Part shown: piece after piece, positions 43,729 to 53,478 of the stretch
How the letters are laid out: every line of letters begins with the position of its first letter
How positions within the stretch are numbered: the first letter of the stretch is position 1
Assembly (NCBI GenBank): GCA_964565415.1
Contig: CAZMEX010000001.1
Span: 1-64,000, forward strand
Origin: JAIOSM01 sp964565415
GTDB lineage: Bacteria; Desulfobacterota; Desulfobacteria; Desulfobacterales; Desulfobacteraceae
DNA: 64,000 nucleotides
Reading direction: 5' to 3'
The notes under the pieces: generated by a model
The model's database searches: none
The model's input: only the letters and a program-made list of their open reading frames with translations
Told to the model about the DNA's origin: nothing
Translations under genes and position numbers: made by a program

Positions 43729-46131
43729 ATGAAAGTGAAAAAGATTTTAACAGCAGTTTCTGTTTTTTTATTACTTGCAGTAATCAGTATTGCATTTTTT
43801 ATCAATAGTTTTTCAAAAAAAGGGTTACCTGATTACAATGCAAATATATTAATCCCTGCGCTTAAACAGAAAGTTACTATCCATCGTGATAAATATGCTG
43901 TTCCCCACATATATGCAGAAAATGAGCATGACCTCTATGTTGCCACAGGTTATGTAATGGCACAGGACAGAATGTGGCAGATGGATTTAATCAGAAGAGT
44001 CTCCCAGGGAAGGTTGAGTGAAATTTTTGGAGAGAAAATGGTTAAGGCAGATACACTTTTTAGAACAATTGGTATTCCTCAAAAATCAAAAAAGGTGCTG
44101 GGTAAGGTTTCCGATGAGTTGATGGGGTATCTTGCAGCCTATGCTAAAGGAGTGAATTATTATATTCAGGAACACAAAGATAATTTCCCCTTGGAATTTA
44201 ATATCTTGAAGTATACTCCTGAAGCTTGGGAACCCATACACACAATCAACCTGATCGGATATATGGCGTGGGATCTGGCAGGAGGATGGGATACTGAAAT
44301 TGTGATCTCTAATCTTGAGAACAAACTGGGCAGAGATTTGATCAAAGAGATAACTCCTGAGTTTGATAACTACTCTTCGATTTTCCCGAAATTTGTTGCA
44401 ACAGAACTTGTTGATAAATTATATCAGGATTTTGTTTTGACCAATGAACACATAAGCCATCTTGGGGTGCAGGTTTTAAAAGCAAGCAATAACTGGGCTG
44501 TGGCAGGCAGTAAAAGTACAACAGGAAAGCCTGTTTTAGCAAATGATATGCATTTAGGGTTGAATGCACCGGGAATATGGCTGCAAATACATCAGAATAT
44601 TAAAGGAAAACTGAATGTTACAGGTGTGGCTTTGCCTGGTGCTCCATTTATAATATGCGGCCACAATGATAATATAGCCTGGGGTATGACCAATGTCATG
44701 GTGGATAACCTTGATTTTTTTGTTGAAAAAATTAATCCTGACAATCCGGGCGAGTATATGTATGACGGTGAATGGAAAAAAATAAGAGTTAGAAAAGAGA
44801 CAATTAAAATAAAAGATGGCACCACAAAAGAGATTGAAATCCGCTATACAGAAAATGGTCCCATTGTTTCTGAGTTGAAAAAAGACATAAAAGGTATGGC
44901 AATTTCAGCCAGGTGGCAGGGTTTTGAATACAGCAATGAGATGCAGGGAATCTATCAGCTCAATAAGGCTGAAAATTTTGAAGACTTTAAAAAAGCAGCA
45001 AGTGAATTTATTTCAGTAAGCCAGAATATTGTTTATGCTGATATTAAGGGGAATATTGGTCTTGTATGTGCTGCAGGTCTTCCCATACGCCCTTCCAATG
45101 ATGGTGCAAAAGTGCAGCCGGGCTGGACATCAGAAAATGCTTGGCAGGGAGTTGTCCCCTTTGAAAAGCTCCCACTCTCTTATAATCCTGAAAAAGGTTT
45201 TGTCTCATCTGCAAATTATAACACAGCAAAGAATTTTCCTTACTATATAAACAGATGGGGCTTTTGTGAGCCTTACCGCCTTGAGCGCATCAATGAAATC
45301 CTTGAATCAAAGGATAAATTTTCCATTGAAGACATCAAGAAGATGCAGGTTGATATGAAATCAAAGCTGTGTGAACTTTTAGTTAGTGGGCTTGTAATAG
45401 AGGTGGAAAAAAAATCTTCCTTAACTGAACTTGAGAAGAAAGCCATTGCAATTCTTAAAGCGTGGGATTTTTCCATGGATGCAAAAAGCAGCGCAGCAGC
45501 TATTTTTGAAACCTTTAATCTCTGTTTTGTAGAAAATAGCTTTAAGGATCAAATGGGAGATGATCTCTACCAGGGATATATTAAGAATAAACATGCAGTT
45601 GCCTTTGCGGTTGAGCAGCTTTGGGGCACAGATTCCAGATGGTTTGATAATATAAAAACTGGTAAAAGAGAAACTTTTACTGATATTGTTCAAGTAAGTT
45701 TTTCAGACAGTATCGCAAAGCTCGAAAAACAATTTGGCTCTTCTCTGGATACATGGCAGTGGGGTAAACTGCATACTTTTACTCTGAAACATCCTTTAGG
45801 CTCAGTGAAAATTCTCAATAAAATTTTTAGATTAAATAGAGGTGTTTATGAGCTTGGTGGCAGTATTCATACCATCCCTCAATATGCCTATGATCTCCGG
45901 GAACCATTTAAAGTAGACCATGGACCATCCCAGAGACATGTTTATGACTTATCTTCCTTTGATAACTCTTTTTCTGTTATTCCAACGGGCAACTCTGGAA
46001 TTCCAGCAAGCAAACACTATTGTGATCAGACTGACTTATATGTAAACGGCAAATTTCATGCTGACTATTGGAGCAGGTCAAAAGTTGAAGCAAATGCGAA
46101 ATATACCATGGTTATGAGCAGTGCTGACTAG
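43729..46131 (+). CDS. Penicillin acylase family Ntn-hydrolase (exported or membrane-anchored)
   Basis: This 800-residue protein has an N-terminal hydrophobic anchor or signal (ILTAVSVFLLLAVISIAFF). The alpha chain includes VPHIYAENEHDLYVATGYVMAQDR. Self-cleavage is expected before Ser253 in KASNNWAVAG, which would free the catalytic N-terminal Ser of the beta chain. Conserved beta-chain motifs follow (VLANDMHLG, GLALPGAPF-like VALPGAPFIICGHN, WGMTNV and a C-terminal SGIPASKHY). Members hydrolyse penicillins, acylated homoserine lactones or other amides in the periplasm; the substrate is not decided by the sequence. The gene lies between mqnA and an ABC exporter (fetA starts six bases after its stop). 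Confidence 0.9.
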   Translation: MKVKKILTAVSVFLLLAVISIAFFINSFSKKGLPDYNANILIPALKQKVTIHRDKYAVPHIYAENEHDLYVATGYVMAQDRMWQMDLIRRVSQGRLSEIFGEKMVKADTLFRTIGIPQKSKKVLGKVSDELMGYLAAYAKGVNYYIQEHKDNFPLEFNILKYTPEAWEPIHTINLIGYMAWDLAGGWDTEIVISNLENKLGRDLIKEITPEFDNYSSIFPKFVATELVDKLYQDFVLTNEHISHLGVQVLKASNNWAVAGSKSTTGKPVLANDMHLGLNAPGIWLQIHQNIKGKLNVTGVALPGAPFIICGHNDNIAWGMTNVMVDNLDFFVEKINPDNPGEYMYDGEWKKIRVRKETIKIKDGTTKEIEIRYTENGPIVSELKKDIKGMAISARWQGFEYSNEMQGIYQLNKAENFEDFKKAASEFISVSQNIVYADIKGNIGLVCAAGLPIRPSNDGAKVQPGWTSENAWQGVVPFEKLPLSYNPEKGFVSSANYNTAKNFPYYINRWGFCEPYRLERINEILESKDKFSIEDIKKMQVDMKSKLCELLVSGLVIEVEKKSSLTELEKKAIAILKAWDFSMDAKSSAAAIFETFNLCFVENSFKDQMGDDLYQGYIKNKHAVAFAVEQLWGTDSRWFDNIKTGKRETFTDIVQVSFSDSIAKLEKQFGSSLDTWQWGKLHTFTLKHPLGSVKILNKIFRLNRGVYELGGSIHTIPQYAYDLREPFKVDHGPSQRHVYDLSSFDNSFSVIPTGNSGIPASKHYCDQTDLYVNGKFHADYWSRSKVEANAKYTMVMSSAD

Positions 46132-46136
46132 AAAAA

Positions 46137-46760
46137 ATGATAAAATTTAAATCTGTCTACAAAAGACAACACAATCAAGATATTTTTTCAGGTCTGGACT
46201 TTTTTGTAAAAAAAAATGAAAAGGTTTTGATCCAGGGTAAATCAGGCATTGGTAAAACCACGCTTTTTAAGATTCTTCTTGGGTTTGAAACAATAGATAG
46301 AGGGGATGTTTTGTTCAATGGACTTGACATAACCTTTGAACACATTAAAACCATTAGGCAGCAAATTTTTTACCTTAGCCAGGACATTGACCTGAAAAGT
46401 GATGTTGTAAACCAGCTGCTTGATGAAATTATAGAGCATGGGTTAATAATAGATCAAGATCAAGATCAAGCTCAACGAACAATTGCTGATTTAAAGGATT
46501 TATTTGATCTTAATGATGCAATATTCAATCAAACTGTAAACCAATTGTCAGGAGGAGAGCGCCAGAGAATAGGGCTTTTGATCTGCTTTCTGCTTGACCG
46601 CCCGGTCTGGCTTTTAGATGAGCCCACTTCTGCACTTGATGATACAATGAAAAAAAACGTTGCAGATTATATACTTGATAAGCATAAAACAATTATTATT
46701 ATTTCCCATGATAATATCTGGAAGAGTAACAAAAAAATAAGAATAGAGAGATGGATGTAA
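46137..46760 (+). CDS. fetA: ABC exporter ATPase, FetA/YbbL-like
   Basis: This short (207-residue) ABC ATPase has Walker A QGKSGIGKTTLFK (about 35-47), signature LSGGERQRIG (about 137), Walker B WLLDEPTSALDD and the switch His in ISHDN. It is clearly paired with the UPF0014/FetB permease directly downstream (one-base gap). In E. coli FetAB helps iron export under oxidative stress. A general metal or small-solute export role is possible here. The start follows the acylase stop by six bases. Confidence 0.85.
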   Translation: MIKFKSVYKRQHNQDIFSGLDFFVKKNEKVLIQGKSGIGKTTLFKILLGFETIDRGDVLFNGLDITFEHIKTIRQQIFYLSQDIDLKSDVVNQLLDEIIEHGLIIDQDQDQAQRTIADLKDLFDLNDAIFNQTVNQLSGGERQRIGLLICFLLDRPVWLLDEPTSALDDTMKKNVADYILDKHKTIIIISHDNIWKSNKKIRIERWM

Positions 46761-46761
46761 C

Positions 46762-47562
46762 ATGGGCGCTAAAGATCTTGAACTCTTATCACTGATTTTA
46801 TTATTGATTTTTCTTGTTCCTGTTTTGTATATCAATGTGCGTTTGAAGCTCTCCTTGAATAAGACCCTGCTGACATCTATTGTTAGAATGTGTGTGCAAT
46901 TAGGGTTTGTGGGCATCTATCTTGAGGTTCTATTTAAGTATGATTCTCCTGCTTTAAACTCTTTTTATCTTCTGATCATGATCTCCATTGCATGTCAGTC
47001 CATAATCCGCTCAAGCAATCTTAAACTCAGAAAATTTTTTATTCCTGTATTTTTCTCCCTTTTGATTCCTTTTACCATTATTCTGTTTTTCTTTAATGCA
47101 GTTGTTGTAAGGATTGATAATCTTTTTGAGGCAAAATATCTGATTCCCATTGGTGGTATGCTGTTGGGCAACAGCTTGAGGAGTATGATTGTCTGTTTAA
47201 ATAATTTCTATTCAGGGATTAAAAAAGATGAAAAGGTCTATCTCTATTCAATATCTCTTTTTAATAACCGTATGCATGCATTAAAACCATATTTCAAAGA
47301 GAGTTTTTTAGCTGCCATTACTCCCATAATTGCTTCCATGGCAACCATTGGTCTTGTGTCTTTGCCAGGCATGATGACAGGTCAAATCCTGGGAGGCTCA
47401 ATTCCCATTGTGGCAATAAAATATCAGATTGCAATTATGCTTTCCATTTTCTATACAGAATATTTCAGTACAATGTTATCTATTGTACTCTCTCTCAATG
47501 TTGGTTTTACTAAGTTTGATGTTTTAAATCAGAATATATTTATTAAAAAAAAAGTAAGTTAA
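46762..47562 (+). CDS. fetB: ABC exporter permease, FetB/YbbM-like (UPF0014)
   Basis: This 266-residue integral membrane protein has about seven predicted transmembrane segments. Family motifs are seen: SIVRMCVQLGFVGIYLEVLF near residues 34-53, PIGGMLLGNSLRSMI (about 131) and a C-terminal region with VSLPGMMTGQILGGS, where the family coupling helix contacts the ATPase. UPF0014 members include FetB, an iron exporter component. It is cotranscribed with fetA. A weak AT-only hairpin follows. Confidence 0.87.
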   Translation: MGAKDLELLSLILLLIFLVPVLYINVRLKLSLNKTLLTSIVRMCVQLGFVGIYLEVLFKYDSPALNSFYLLIMISIACQSIIRSSNLKLRKFFIPVFFSLLIPFTIILFFFNAVVVRIDNLFEAKYLIPIGGMLLGNSLRSMIVCLNNFYSGIKKDEKVYLYSISLFNNRMHALKPYFKESFLAAITPIIASMATIGLVSLPGMMTGQILGGSIPIVAIKYQIAIMLSIFYTEYFSTMLSIVLSLNVGFTKFDVLNQNIFIKKKVS

Positions 47563-47578
47563 GAACCTGATTTGTTTC

Positions 47579-47601
47579 AAAAAATAAGCTGATTATTTTT
47601 T
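47579..47601. terminator. Possible weak bidirectional terminator between fetB and tex
   Basis: AAAAAATAA (47579-47587) pairs with TTATTTTTT (47593-47601) around GCTGA. The stem is all A-T, so it would be weak. It lies between two converging genes, which is where a shared terminator is expected. Confidence 0.35.
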
Positions 47602-47651
47602 AAAGGGGGGCAGATTCTTAATATTTTGCATACTATATACTAGGTATGATG

Positions 47652-49763
47652 CTATGCTTTCATGGAGAGGGAAATTCTTTTTCTTTTGATATCTATATCT
47701 AATATTGTTACTGTAATGGTTTGTCTGACTTTGACAATTGTATTGGGATCTTTGATAAATTTATCTGCCATCTGACTTATGTGGACAAGCCCGTCCTGGT
47801 GGGCACCAATATCAACAAACGCACCAAAGGCAGTAACATTAGTAACTATGCCCGGCACTTTCATCCCGGCAATGAGGTCTTTTATATCATGAACAGTATC
47901 ATCAAAGGAGAAACTTTTAAACTTATCTCTTGGATCACGCCCAGGGTTGGAGAGTTCTCTTATAATATCTGTCAAGGTTGGTATGCCAATGGTTTCAGTA
48001 ACATATTCATTAAGATTTATTTTCTCAATCAAGCTTGTATCACCTAGAAGGCTGTTAATATCAGTATTCCCAGCCATTTTTTTAACTACATCATAGGATT
48101 CAGGGTGAATACCAGTTTTATCAAGAGGTTGTCTGGCATTGGAAATCCTGAGAAAACCTGCTGCCTGTTCAAATGCTTTTTTACCGAGTCTTGGTACCTT
48201 TAAAAATTCCTTTTTTGATTTAAACGGACCATTTTTATTGCGAAATTGTATTATGTTTGCAGCAATGGTCTTATTTAGACCTGAAACCTGGCAAAGCAAT
48301 TGAGAACTTGCTGTGTTTGCCTCAACCCCAACCTGATTGACGCAGGACATCACAACATCTTCAAGGGATTTTAGTAATAATTTTTGATCAACATCATGCT
48401 GATACTGCCCTACACCAATTGATTTAGGGTCTAATTTGACAAGCTCAGCCAAGGGGTCCATAAGTCTTCTGCCAATAGAGACTGCTCCTCGAACTGTGAT
48501 ATCATGATCAGGAAATTCTTCCCTTGCAATTTTTGATGCAGAGTAAATTGATGCACCACTCTCATCCACCATGACAATATCAATGGAGCTATCAAGGTTC
48601 AGCTCTTCTATAAAAGTCTGGGTTTCACGTCCAGCTGTCCCGTTGCCTATTGCAATGGCCTCAATTTTGTGAATTTTTGTAAGCTCTTTTATTATTGTTT
48701 GTGCTTTTTGATTATTGCTCTGATGGGGGAAAATCAAATCATGGTGCAAAAGTTTTCCCTGGGCATCAAGGCAGACAATTTTACAGCCTGTTCTAAACCC
48801 GGGATCAATGGCAAGGATTCGTTTTTGACCCAGGGGAGCACAAAGAAGCAGCTCTCTTAAGTTCCTGGCAAAAATATCAATTGCTGTTTTGTCAGCTTTT
48901 TTCTTAAGTTCGTTAATATACTCTTTTTCAATGGATTTGGATAACAGACGTTTATAGCTGTCTTTGATGGCAGCTTTAACATAAAGTGATGATTTTGAAT
49001 GAATATCTAAATATTTCTTTTCAATCAGCTTAAGTGCAGCCTCCTCATCAGGCAGAACATGTACTAAAAGGATTTTTTCATTTTCTCCTCTAAATATGGC
49101 AAGAATTCTGTGGGAAGGAGCTTTATGTGCTGTTTCAGACCACTCATAATAATCTTTAAACTTAATACCTTGTTCATCTTTTCCTTTTTTTACACTGGAT
49201 TGAATGGATGCCTTATTAATAAACAGCTTTCTAATGGCAGATCTTACAGAAACATCTCCATTGATAATCTCTGCAATAATGTCTTTAGCACCTGCAACTG
49301 CATCTTTATGAGTAAGAATATCATTTTTTGGATCAATATATTTTTTTGCTTCAATATCAGGGTTGTGATTTGGTTCTTTTAAAAGAAAAATTGCCAATGG
49401 CTCAAGCCCTCTATCTTTTGCAATCTGGGCTTTGGTTAGTTTTTTAGGTCTGAACTTTTCATAAAAATCCTCAAGCTCAACCATTGATGCAGCATTTTGA
49501 ACATTGGCAAAAAGTGCATTTGTTAAAAGACCACGCTCCTTTAAGGAGTTTAAAATTGTCTCTTTTCTAAGTTTGAGCGTATTAAGTTGTTCTATACGAT
49601 CACGGATAGCTGCAATTGTAACTTCATCCATGGATCCGGTCATCTCTTTTCTATAGCGTGCAATAAATGGAATGGTCGATCCCTGATCAAGTAAATTTGC
49701 AACGATGGCAACATTGGAGTCTGGTAAAGACATCTCTTTGCTGATAGTAGTTAAAATTTCCAT
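47652..49763 (-). CDS. tex: Transcription accessory protein Tex
   Basis: This 703-residue RNA-binding protein has an N-terminal helix-turn-helix-like segment with TIPFIARYRKEMTGSMDEV (about 30-48). A YqgF/RNaseH-like domain follows (ILAIDPGFRTGCKIV, about 318-332), then tandem helix-hairpin-helix motifs (VEANTASSQLL to KVPRLGKKAFEQAAGFLRI). A C-terminal S1 domain (GMKVPGIVTNVTAFGAFVDI to VHISQMAD) completes the standard Tex order and length. Tex acts on transcription of stressed or toxin genes in several bacteria. It converges with fetAB. Confidence 0.95.
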   Translation of the reverse strand: MEILTTISKEMSLPDSNVAIVANLLDQGSTIPFIARYRKEMTGSMDEVTIAAIRDRIEQLNTLKLRKETILNSLKERGLLTNALFANVQNAASMVELEDFYEKFRPKKLTKAQIAKDRGLEPLAIFLLKEPNHNPDIEAKKYIDPKNDILTHKDAVAGAKDIIAEIINGDVSVRSAIRKLFINKASIQSSVKKGKDEQGIKFKDYYEWSETAHKAPSHRILAIFRGENEKILLVHVLPDEEAALKLIEKKYLDIHSKSSLYVKAAIKDSYKRLLSKSIEKEYINELKKKADKTAIDIFARNLRELLLCAPLGQKRILAIDPGFRTGCKIVCLDAQGKLLHHDLIFPHQSNNQKAQTIIKELTKIHKIEAIAIGNGTAGRETQTFIEELNLDSSIDIVMVDESGASIYSASKIAREEFPDHDITVRGAVSIGRRLMDPLAELVKLDPKSIGVGQYQHDVDQKLLLKSLEDVVMSCVNQVGVEANTASSQLLCQVSGLNKTIAANIIQFRNKNGPFKSKKEFLKVPRLGKKAFEQAAGFLRISNARQPLDKTGIHPESYDVVKKMAGNTDINSLLGDTSLIEKINLNEYVTETIGIPTLTDIIRELSNPGRDPRDKFKSFSFDDTVHDIKDLIAGMKVPGIVTNVTAFGAFVDIGAHQDGLVHISQMADKFIKDPNTIVKVRQTITVTILDIDIKRKRISLSMKA

Positions 49764-49943
49764 GCTGTATTTTTAAACAAGGTCTCCTGCAAAGTCAAAT
49801 ACTTTTCTTTTGCTGTTCATACTCTCTTTTATCTGATAAATACAGTAGTTATTTATTTGAAGTATTGATTGAATTTGATAGAATGCTGATTTAAACCACC
49901 AAAATATAGGTAAAATAGAGGTAAAATACAGGAAATTTTAATT

Positions 49944-50951
49944 ATGATCCGATCTAGAATCAAGAGTACGGGCAGATATGTACCAGACAGGCATGTTACA
50001 AACCATGAACTATCCAAAAAAATAGATACAACCAATGAATGGATTGTCCAGCGCACAGGGATTGAAGCAAGATATTGGGTAAAAGAGGGTGATGATATTG
50101 GGACTTCTGATTTGGCTTTTAATGCGGCACAAATAGCTCTAAAGCGCGCAAACTGGACTCCTGACCAAATAGACCTGATTGTATTTGCCACCATGACTCC
50201 CGATGTAAATGTCCCGGGTTCAGGGGTTCTTTTGCAGGATAAATTGGGTGCAAAGAGTGTGCCTGCACTGGATATCCGTCAACAATGCACGGGCTTCTTA
50301 CATGGACTTGAAGTTTGTGATGCCTATATCAGAAGTGCAAAAGCAAAAAAAGTTTTATTGATTGGAGCTGAGTATCAGAGCAGGTATATAGAACTGACTT
50401 CTGCCCATCGGGATACAGCTATAATCTTTGCAGACGGAGCAGGAGCTGCTTGTATTGAAACATTTGAGACAATGGATAATGTTGGAATCATTACTTCTAT
50501 TTTACATGCCGACGGGCATTTTGCAGATGCATTAAGATTTGGACTGCCAGCTAAAAAATCAGGCAGGTCTATCAGTAAAAGCATTGTTGAAAATAAGGAG
50601 CATTTTCCATATATGGATGGTAAATCTGTCTTTATACAAGCTGTTACACGCCTTCCAAAACTTTGTGAAGCTTTATTGCAAAAAGCAAATATGTCCATTG
50701 AAGATATTGATATGTTTGTTCCCCACCAGGCTAATTTGCGTATTAATGAAGCTTTTCGGGAACGCATTAAGATTCCCAAAGAGAAAATGTACAATAATAT
50801 TCAACAATATGGCAATACAACTGCAGCAACTATCCCCATTGCTTTTGATGAACTTATAGAAAAACAGATGGTAAAGTCAGGAGATACAATCATGTTCATT
50901 GGATTGGGAGCTGGTCTGACCTGGGGAGGCGTAATTTATACAATGATCTAA
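49944..50951 (+). CDS. fabH: 3-oxoacyl-ACP synthase III (FabH/KAS III family)
   Basis: This 335-residue condensing enzyme has the catalytic triad in its expected order: Cys in QQCTGFLHGLEV (about 115), His in FVPHQANLRI (about 256) and Asn in YGNTTAATIP (about 287). The C-terminal GLGAGLTWGGV is typical of the fold. It starts fatty acid synthesis by condensing acetyl-CoA with malonyl-ACP. Standing alone rather than in a fab cluster, it could instead be a KAS III-like enzyme of special acyl-CoA substrates, so the exact substrate is uncertain. Confidence 0.87.
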   Translation: MIRSRIKSTGRYVPDRHVTNHELSKKIDTTNEWIVQRTGIEARYWVKEGDDIGTSDLAFNAAQIALKRANWTPDQIDLIVFATMTPDVNVPGSGVLLQDKLGAKSVPALDIRQQCTGFLHGLEVCDAYIRSAKAKKVLLIGAEYQSRYIELTSAHRDTAIIFADGAGAACIETFETMDNVGIITSILHADGHFADALRFGLPAKKSGRSISKSIVENKEHFPYMDGKSVFIQAVTRLPKLCEALLQKANMSIEDIDMFVPHQANLRINEAFRERIKIPKEKMYNNIQQYGNTTAATIPIAFDELIEKQMVKSGDTIMFIGLGAGLTWGGVIYTMI

Positions 50952-51040
50952 CTGATCTCCAGACCAGTTGGGGATTAAATTAAAAAGTTATTTTTCAATA
51001 CTAAAGTACCCAAGATAATATTTCAAAAATTTTTAAACCA

Positions 51041-51117
51041 TGGTCGGGGCGGAGTGATTCGAACACTCGACCCCAGCGTCCCGAACGCTGTACTCTACCA
51101 GACTGAGCCACGCCCCG
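51041..51117 (-). tRNA. tRNA-Pro (anticodon CGG), CCA encoded
   Basis: On the minus strand the acceptor arm CGGGGCG pairs with CGCCCCG at the 3' end, followed by the discriminator A and an encoded CCA. The anticodon stem CAGCG/CGCTG encloses TTCGGGA, giving anticodon CGG, which reads proline CCG. The T-arm has GTTCGAATC. It lies 93 bases after fabH and 22 bases before the 3' end of purA. No integrase or direct repeat is adjacent, so there is no sign of an integration site. Confidence 0.95.
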
Positions 51118-51138
51118 ATTAAGGTTTAATATGGTAAA

Positions 51139-52425
51139 TTAAAACAGGTCCCCTTTTATTATGGTAGCTTCTCTGCCAGGACCAACAGAAACTATTTTAA
51201 TTTTTACTCCTGAAAGTTCTTCAACTCTTTTTAAATATGCCTTTGTTTTATCTGGCAGATCATTGTATCTTTTTATCTTTGAAGTCTCTTGTTTCCAGCC
51301 GGGCATTGTTTCAAACACAGGAACGCATTGTTCAAGTGCTGCAAGGCTTGGTGGAAACTCAGTTATTGTTTCGTTTTTATACTCATAAGCTGTACATATT
51401 TTTATTTCATCAAGCTCATCTAGAACATCAAGTTTTGTAATAACAAGCTGTGTGAGGCTGTTTAATCTCGCTGCATTTTTAACCATAACCATGTCAAACC
51501 AGCCACACCTTCTTTTTCTTCCTGTGGTTGCTCCAAACTCTGCACCTTTTTTTTGAATGTGGTCTCCGGTCTTATCAAAAAGTTCGGTTGGGAAAGGTCC
51601 CTGACCAACCCTTGTTGTATATGCTTTCACAATTCCAAATATTTCATTTAGTGCTTTGGGACCCACACCAGATCCACAGGCTGCATTGCCAGACACAGTA
51701 TTTGATGAAGTTACAAAGGGGTAAGTTCCATGTTCAATATCCAGGTGGGTGCCCTGGGCACCTTCAAAAAGTATCTTTTTACTTTGATCAATCCCTCTAT
51801 TTAATAAAACCGAGACATCAGCAATATAGGGTATGAGTCTCTCTCTGATTCCCTGGAAATCATTTATTACCTTTTCAGGGTCCACAGGTTTTGTCTTGTG
51901 ATAGTTTTCAAGGTAGAAGTTCTTCTCTTTTACAATAGTTTCAACTTTTTTGATAAAAAGTTCAGGCTCAAGAAGATCAGCAAACCTGATTCCCACTCTT
52001 GTAGCTTTGTCTTCATAGCAGGGACCTATGCCTCTGCCGGTTGTACCTATTTTATCTTTCCCTTTTTTGATCTCCCTTGCAATGTCAATTTCCCTATGAT
52101 AGGGCATTATCATATGTGCTCTATTGCTTACTTTCAGCATGGAGGGTGTGACATCAATGCCTTCTTCGGTTAAATAATCAATCTCTTCTAAAAGAACAAA
52201 AGGGTCAACAACAACACCATTGCCAATAAAGCATTGTTTTTTCTGAATAATTCCAGAAGGCACCAGATGACTGATGATTTCATTGCCGTCAATTACCATG
52301 GTGTGACCTGCATTATTGCCGCCCTGGAACCTTACAACAAAATCAGCATGTTCACTTAAAAGGTCAACAATCTTTCCTTTGCCTTCATCACCCCACTGGG
52401 TTCCCACAACAACTATATTTGACAC
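51139..52425 (-). CDS. purA: Adenylosuccinate synthetase PurA
   Basis: This 428-residue enzyme makes adenylosuccinate from IMP, GTP and aspartate in AMP synthesis. Motifs: GTQWGDEGKGKIVDLL (phosphate loop, residues 8-23), GGNNAGHTM, GTTGRGIGP, FEGAQGTHLD and GTYPFVTSSNTV, plus TTGRKRRCGWFD near residue 300. Length and order are standard. It overlaps the upstream tadA stop by one base, so the two form an operon with tadA first. Confidence 0.97.
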   Translation of the reverse strand: MSNIVVVGTQWGDEGKGKIVDLLSEHADFVVRFQGGNNAGHTMVIDGNEIISHLVPSGIIQKKQCFIGNGVVVDPFVLLEEIDYLTEEGIDVTPSMLKVSNRAHMIMPYHREIDIAREIKKGKDKIGTTGRGIGPCYEDKATRVGIRFADLLEPELFIKKVETIVKEKNFYLENYHKTKPVDPEKVINDFQGIRERLIPYIADVSVLLNRGIDQSKKILFEGAQGTHLDIEHGTYPFVTSSNTVSGNAACGSGVGPKALNEIFGIVKAYTTRVGQGPFPTELFDKTGDHIQKKGAEFGATTGRKRRCGWFDMVMVKNAARLNSLTQLVITKLDVLDELDEIKICTAYEYKNETITEFPPSLAALEQCVPVFETMPGWKQETSKIKRYNDLPDKTKAYLKRVEELSGVKIKIVSVGPGREATIIKGDLF

Positions 52426-52883
52426 TATTTACTCCTTTTAGTTTTAAAAAAATTCTTTATTATGTCTGATGTTTCTGCCTCTAATATTCCACCAATAGTT
52501 TCTATATCATGGTTAAGTTTTCCGTCAGATGGAAGATCATATATTGAGCCTGCACCGCCGCTTTTCAGATCATACGCTCCAAAAACAAGCCGCTGAACCC
52601 TTGCATGAATAATCGCTGACATACACATAACACAAGGCTCCAGTGTAACATAAATTGTAGTATTTAAAAGCCTGTAATTATTTATTTTTTTTGCTGCCAT
52701 GCGTAATGAAAGAATTTCAGCATGTGCTGTGGGATCGTTAAGTGATATGGGTTGATTATGACCATATCCAATAATCTTATTTGTGTTATCAATTATGACT
52801 GCACCCACTGGTACTTCATCCATTAAAGCAGCTTTTTTTGCCTGTTTTAATGCAAGCCTTATATAATCTGCATCACTGTTCAT
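52425..52883 (-). CDS. tadA: tRNA adenosine(34) deaminase TadA
   Basis: This 152-residue cytidine/deoxycytidylate deaminase-fold enzyme has the zinc site HAEILSLRMA (His-Ala-Glu, about 54) and PCVMC (about 83-87), with GAVIIDNTNKIIGYGHN upstream. It converts A34 to inosine in tRNA-Arg(ACG). The RLVFGAYDLKSGGAGS region is typical of TadA rather than nucleotide deaminases. It is next to purA and overlaps it by one base. Confidence 0.93.
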   Translation of the reverse strand: MNSDADYIRLALKQAKKAALMDEVPVGAVIIDNTNKIIGYGHNQPISLNDPTAHAEILSLRMAAKKINNYRLLNTTIYVTLEPCVMCMSAIIHARVQRLVFGAYDLKSGGAGSIYDLPSDGKLNHDIETIGGILEAETSDIIKNFFKTKRSK

Positions 52884-52938
52884 TTATATACTTATAATAA
52901 TGTTTTTAAATAAGGTCAATTGGTTTGATAGGTTTGAT

Positions 52939-53478
52939 CTATATTTTTGAAATTGCTTTTTCAAATTCATGCCTTGTTATGCCATAATGATTCAGTCTGT
53001 TTACCATCTGTTTTGCATTGCAATAGCCTATTCTTAAGGCTTTGCCAAGGTTTTGTCTGCGCTGGGATGCATCTTTTGAACCCATAAGATTACAGCAAAT
53101 CAAATCATCGATTGTAAATGTTATGCTGGGTTTTGTTTCAGTGCACTTTGCTTTTTTAAGTGCATCAATAATGCTTTCCGGGTTGGCATTTTCTATCCCT
53201 ATATTATTTTTTTTAAATGCTTCGCATTGGGTAAGAAAGGCATTTTTGCAGTGTTTGATTCTGTTATTGATTCGTTTTCTGATTTGTTCCCCTGCTGTAT
53301 CAGGGTCCGTAAAAACAATTACTCCATTTTGCCTCTGTGCATTTTCAATATTTTTAAATGTTGCCTCTGAAATACAAAAGCCGTGGGTTATAATAATCTG
53401 GGCATTAACAGCATGTTTTACAGCGCTTTGATCATCTTTACCCTCAACAATAATTGTTTCATGTATTTGAATCTTCAT
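52939..53478 (-). CDS. rnmV: Ribonuclease M5-like Toprim protein
   Basis: This 179-residue protein with an N-terminal Toprim domain starts MKIQIHETIIVEGKDDQSAV (catalytic Glu in VEGKDD) and has the metal-binding TDPDTAGEQIRKRI (about 67). A C-terminal domain ends TRHEFEKAISKI. These match RNase M5, which matures 5S rRNA in Firmicutes and occurs in some other phyla. I set the start at 53478 because the conserved domain begins there; the longer frame to 53628 would encode an unrelated hydrophobic extension overlapping the YhhN gene. The chosen start overlaps the YhhN gene end by 20 bases. Confidence 0.8.
   Translation of the reverse strand: MKIQIHETIIVEGKDDQSAVKHAVNAQIIITHGFCISEATFKNIENAQRQNGVIVFTDPDTAGEQIRKRINNRIKHCKNAFLTQCEAFKKNNIGIENANPESIIDALKKAKCTETKPSITFTIDDLICCNLMGSKDASQRRQNLGKALRIGYCNAKQMVNRLNHYGITRHEFEKAISKI

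Noticed and set aside
46137..47562. Lipid or phosphonate exporter
   Set aside because: The permease has UPF0014/FetB motifs and the short ATPase is FetA-like, so metal export is the better fit.
51041..51117. tRNA-Pro as integration site of an island
   Set aside because: No integrase, no repeat of the tRNA 3' end in the window and ordinary housekeeping genes on both sides.
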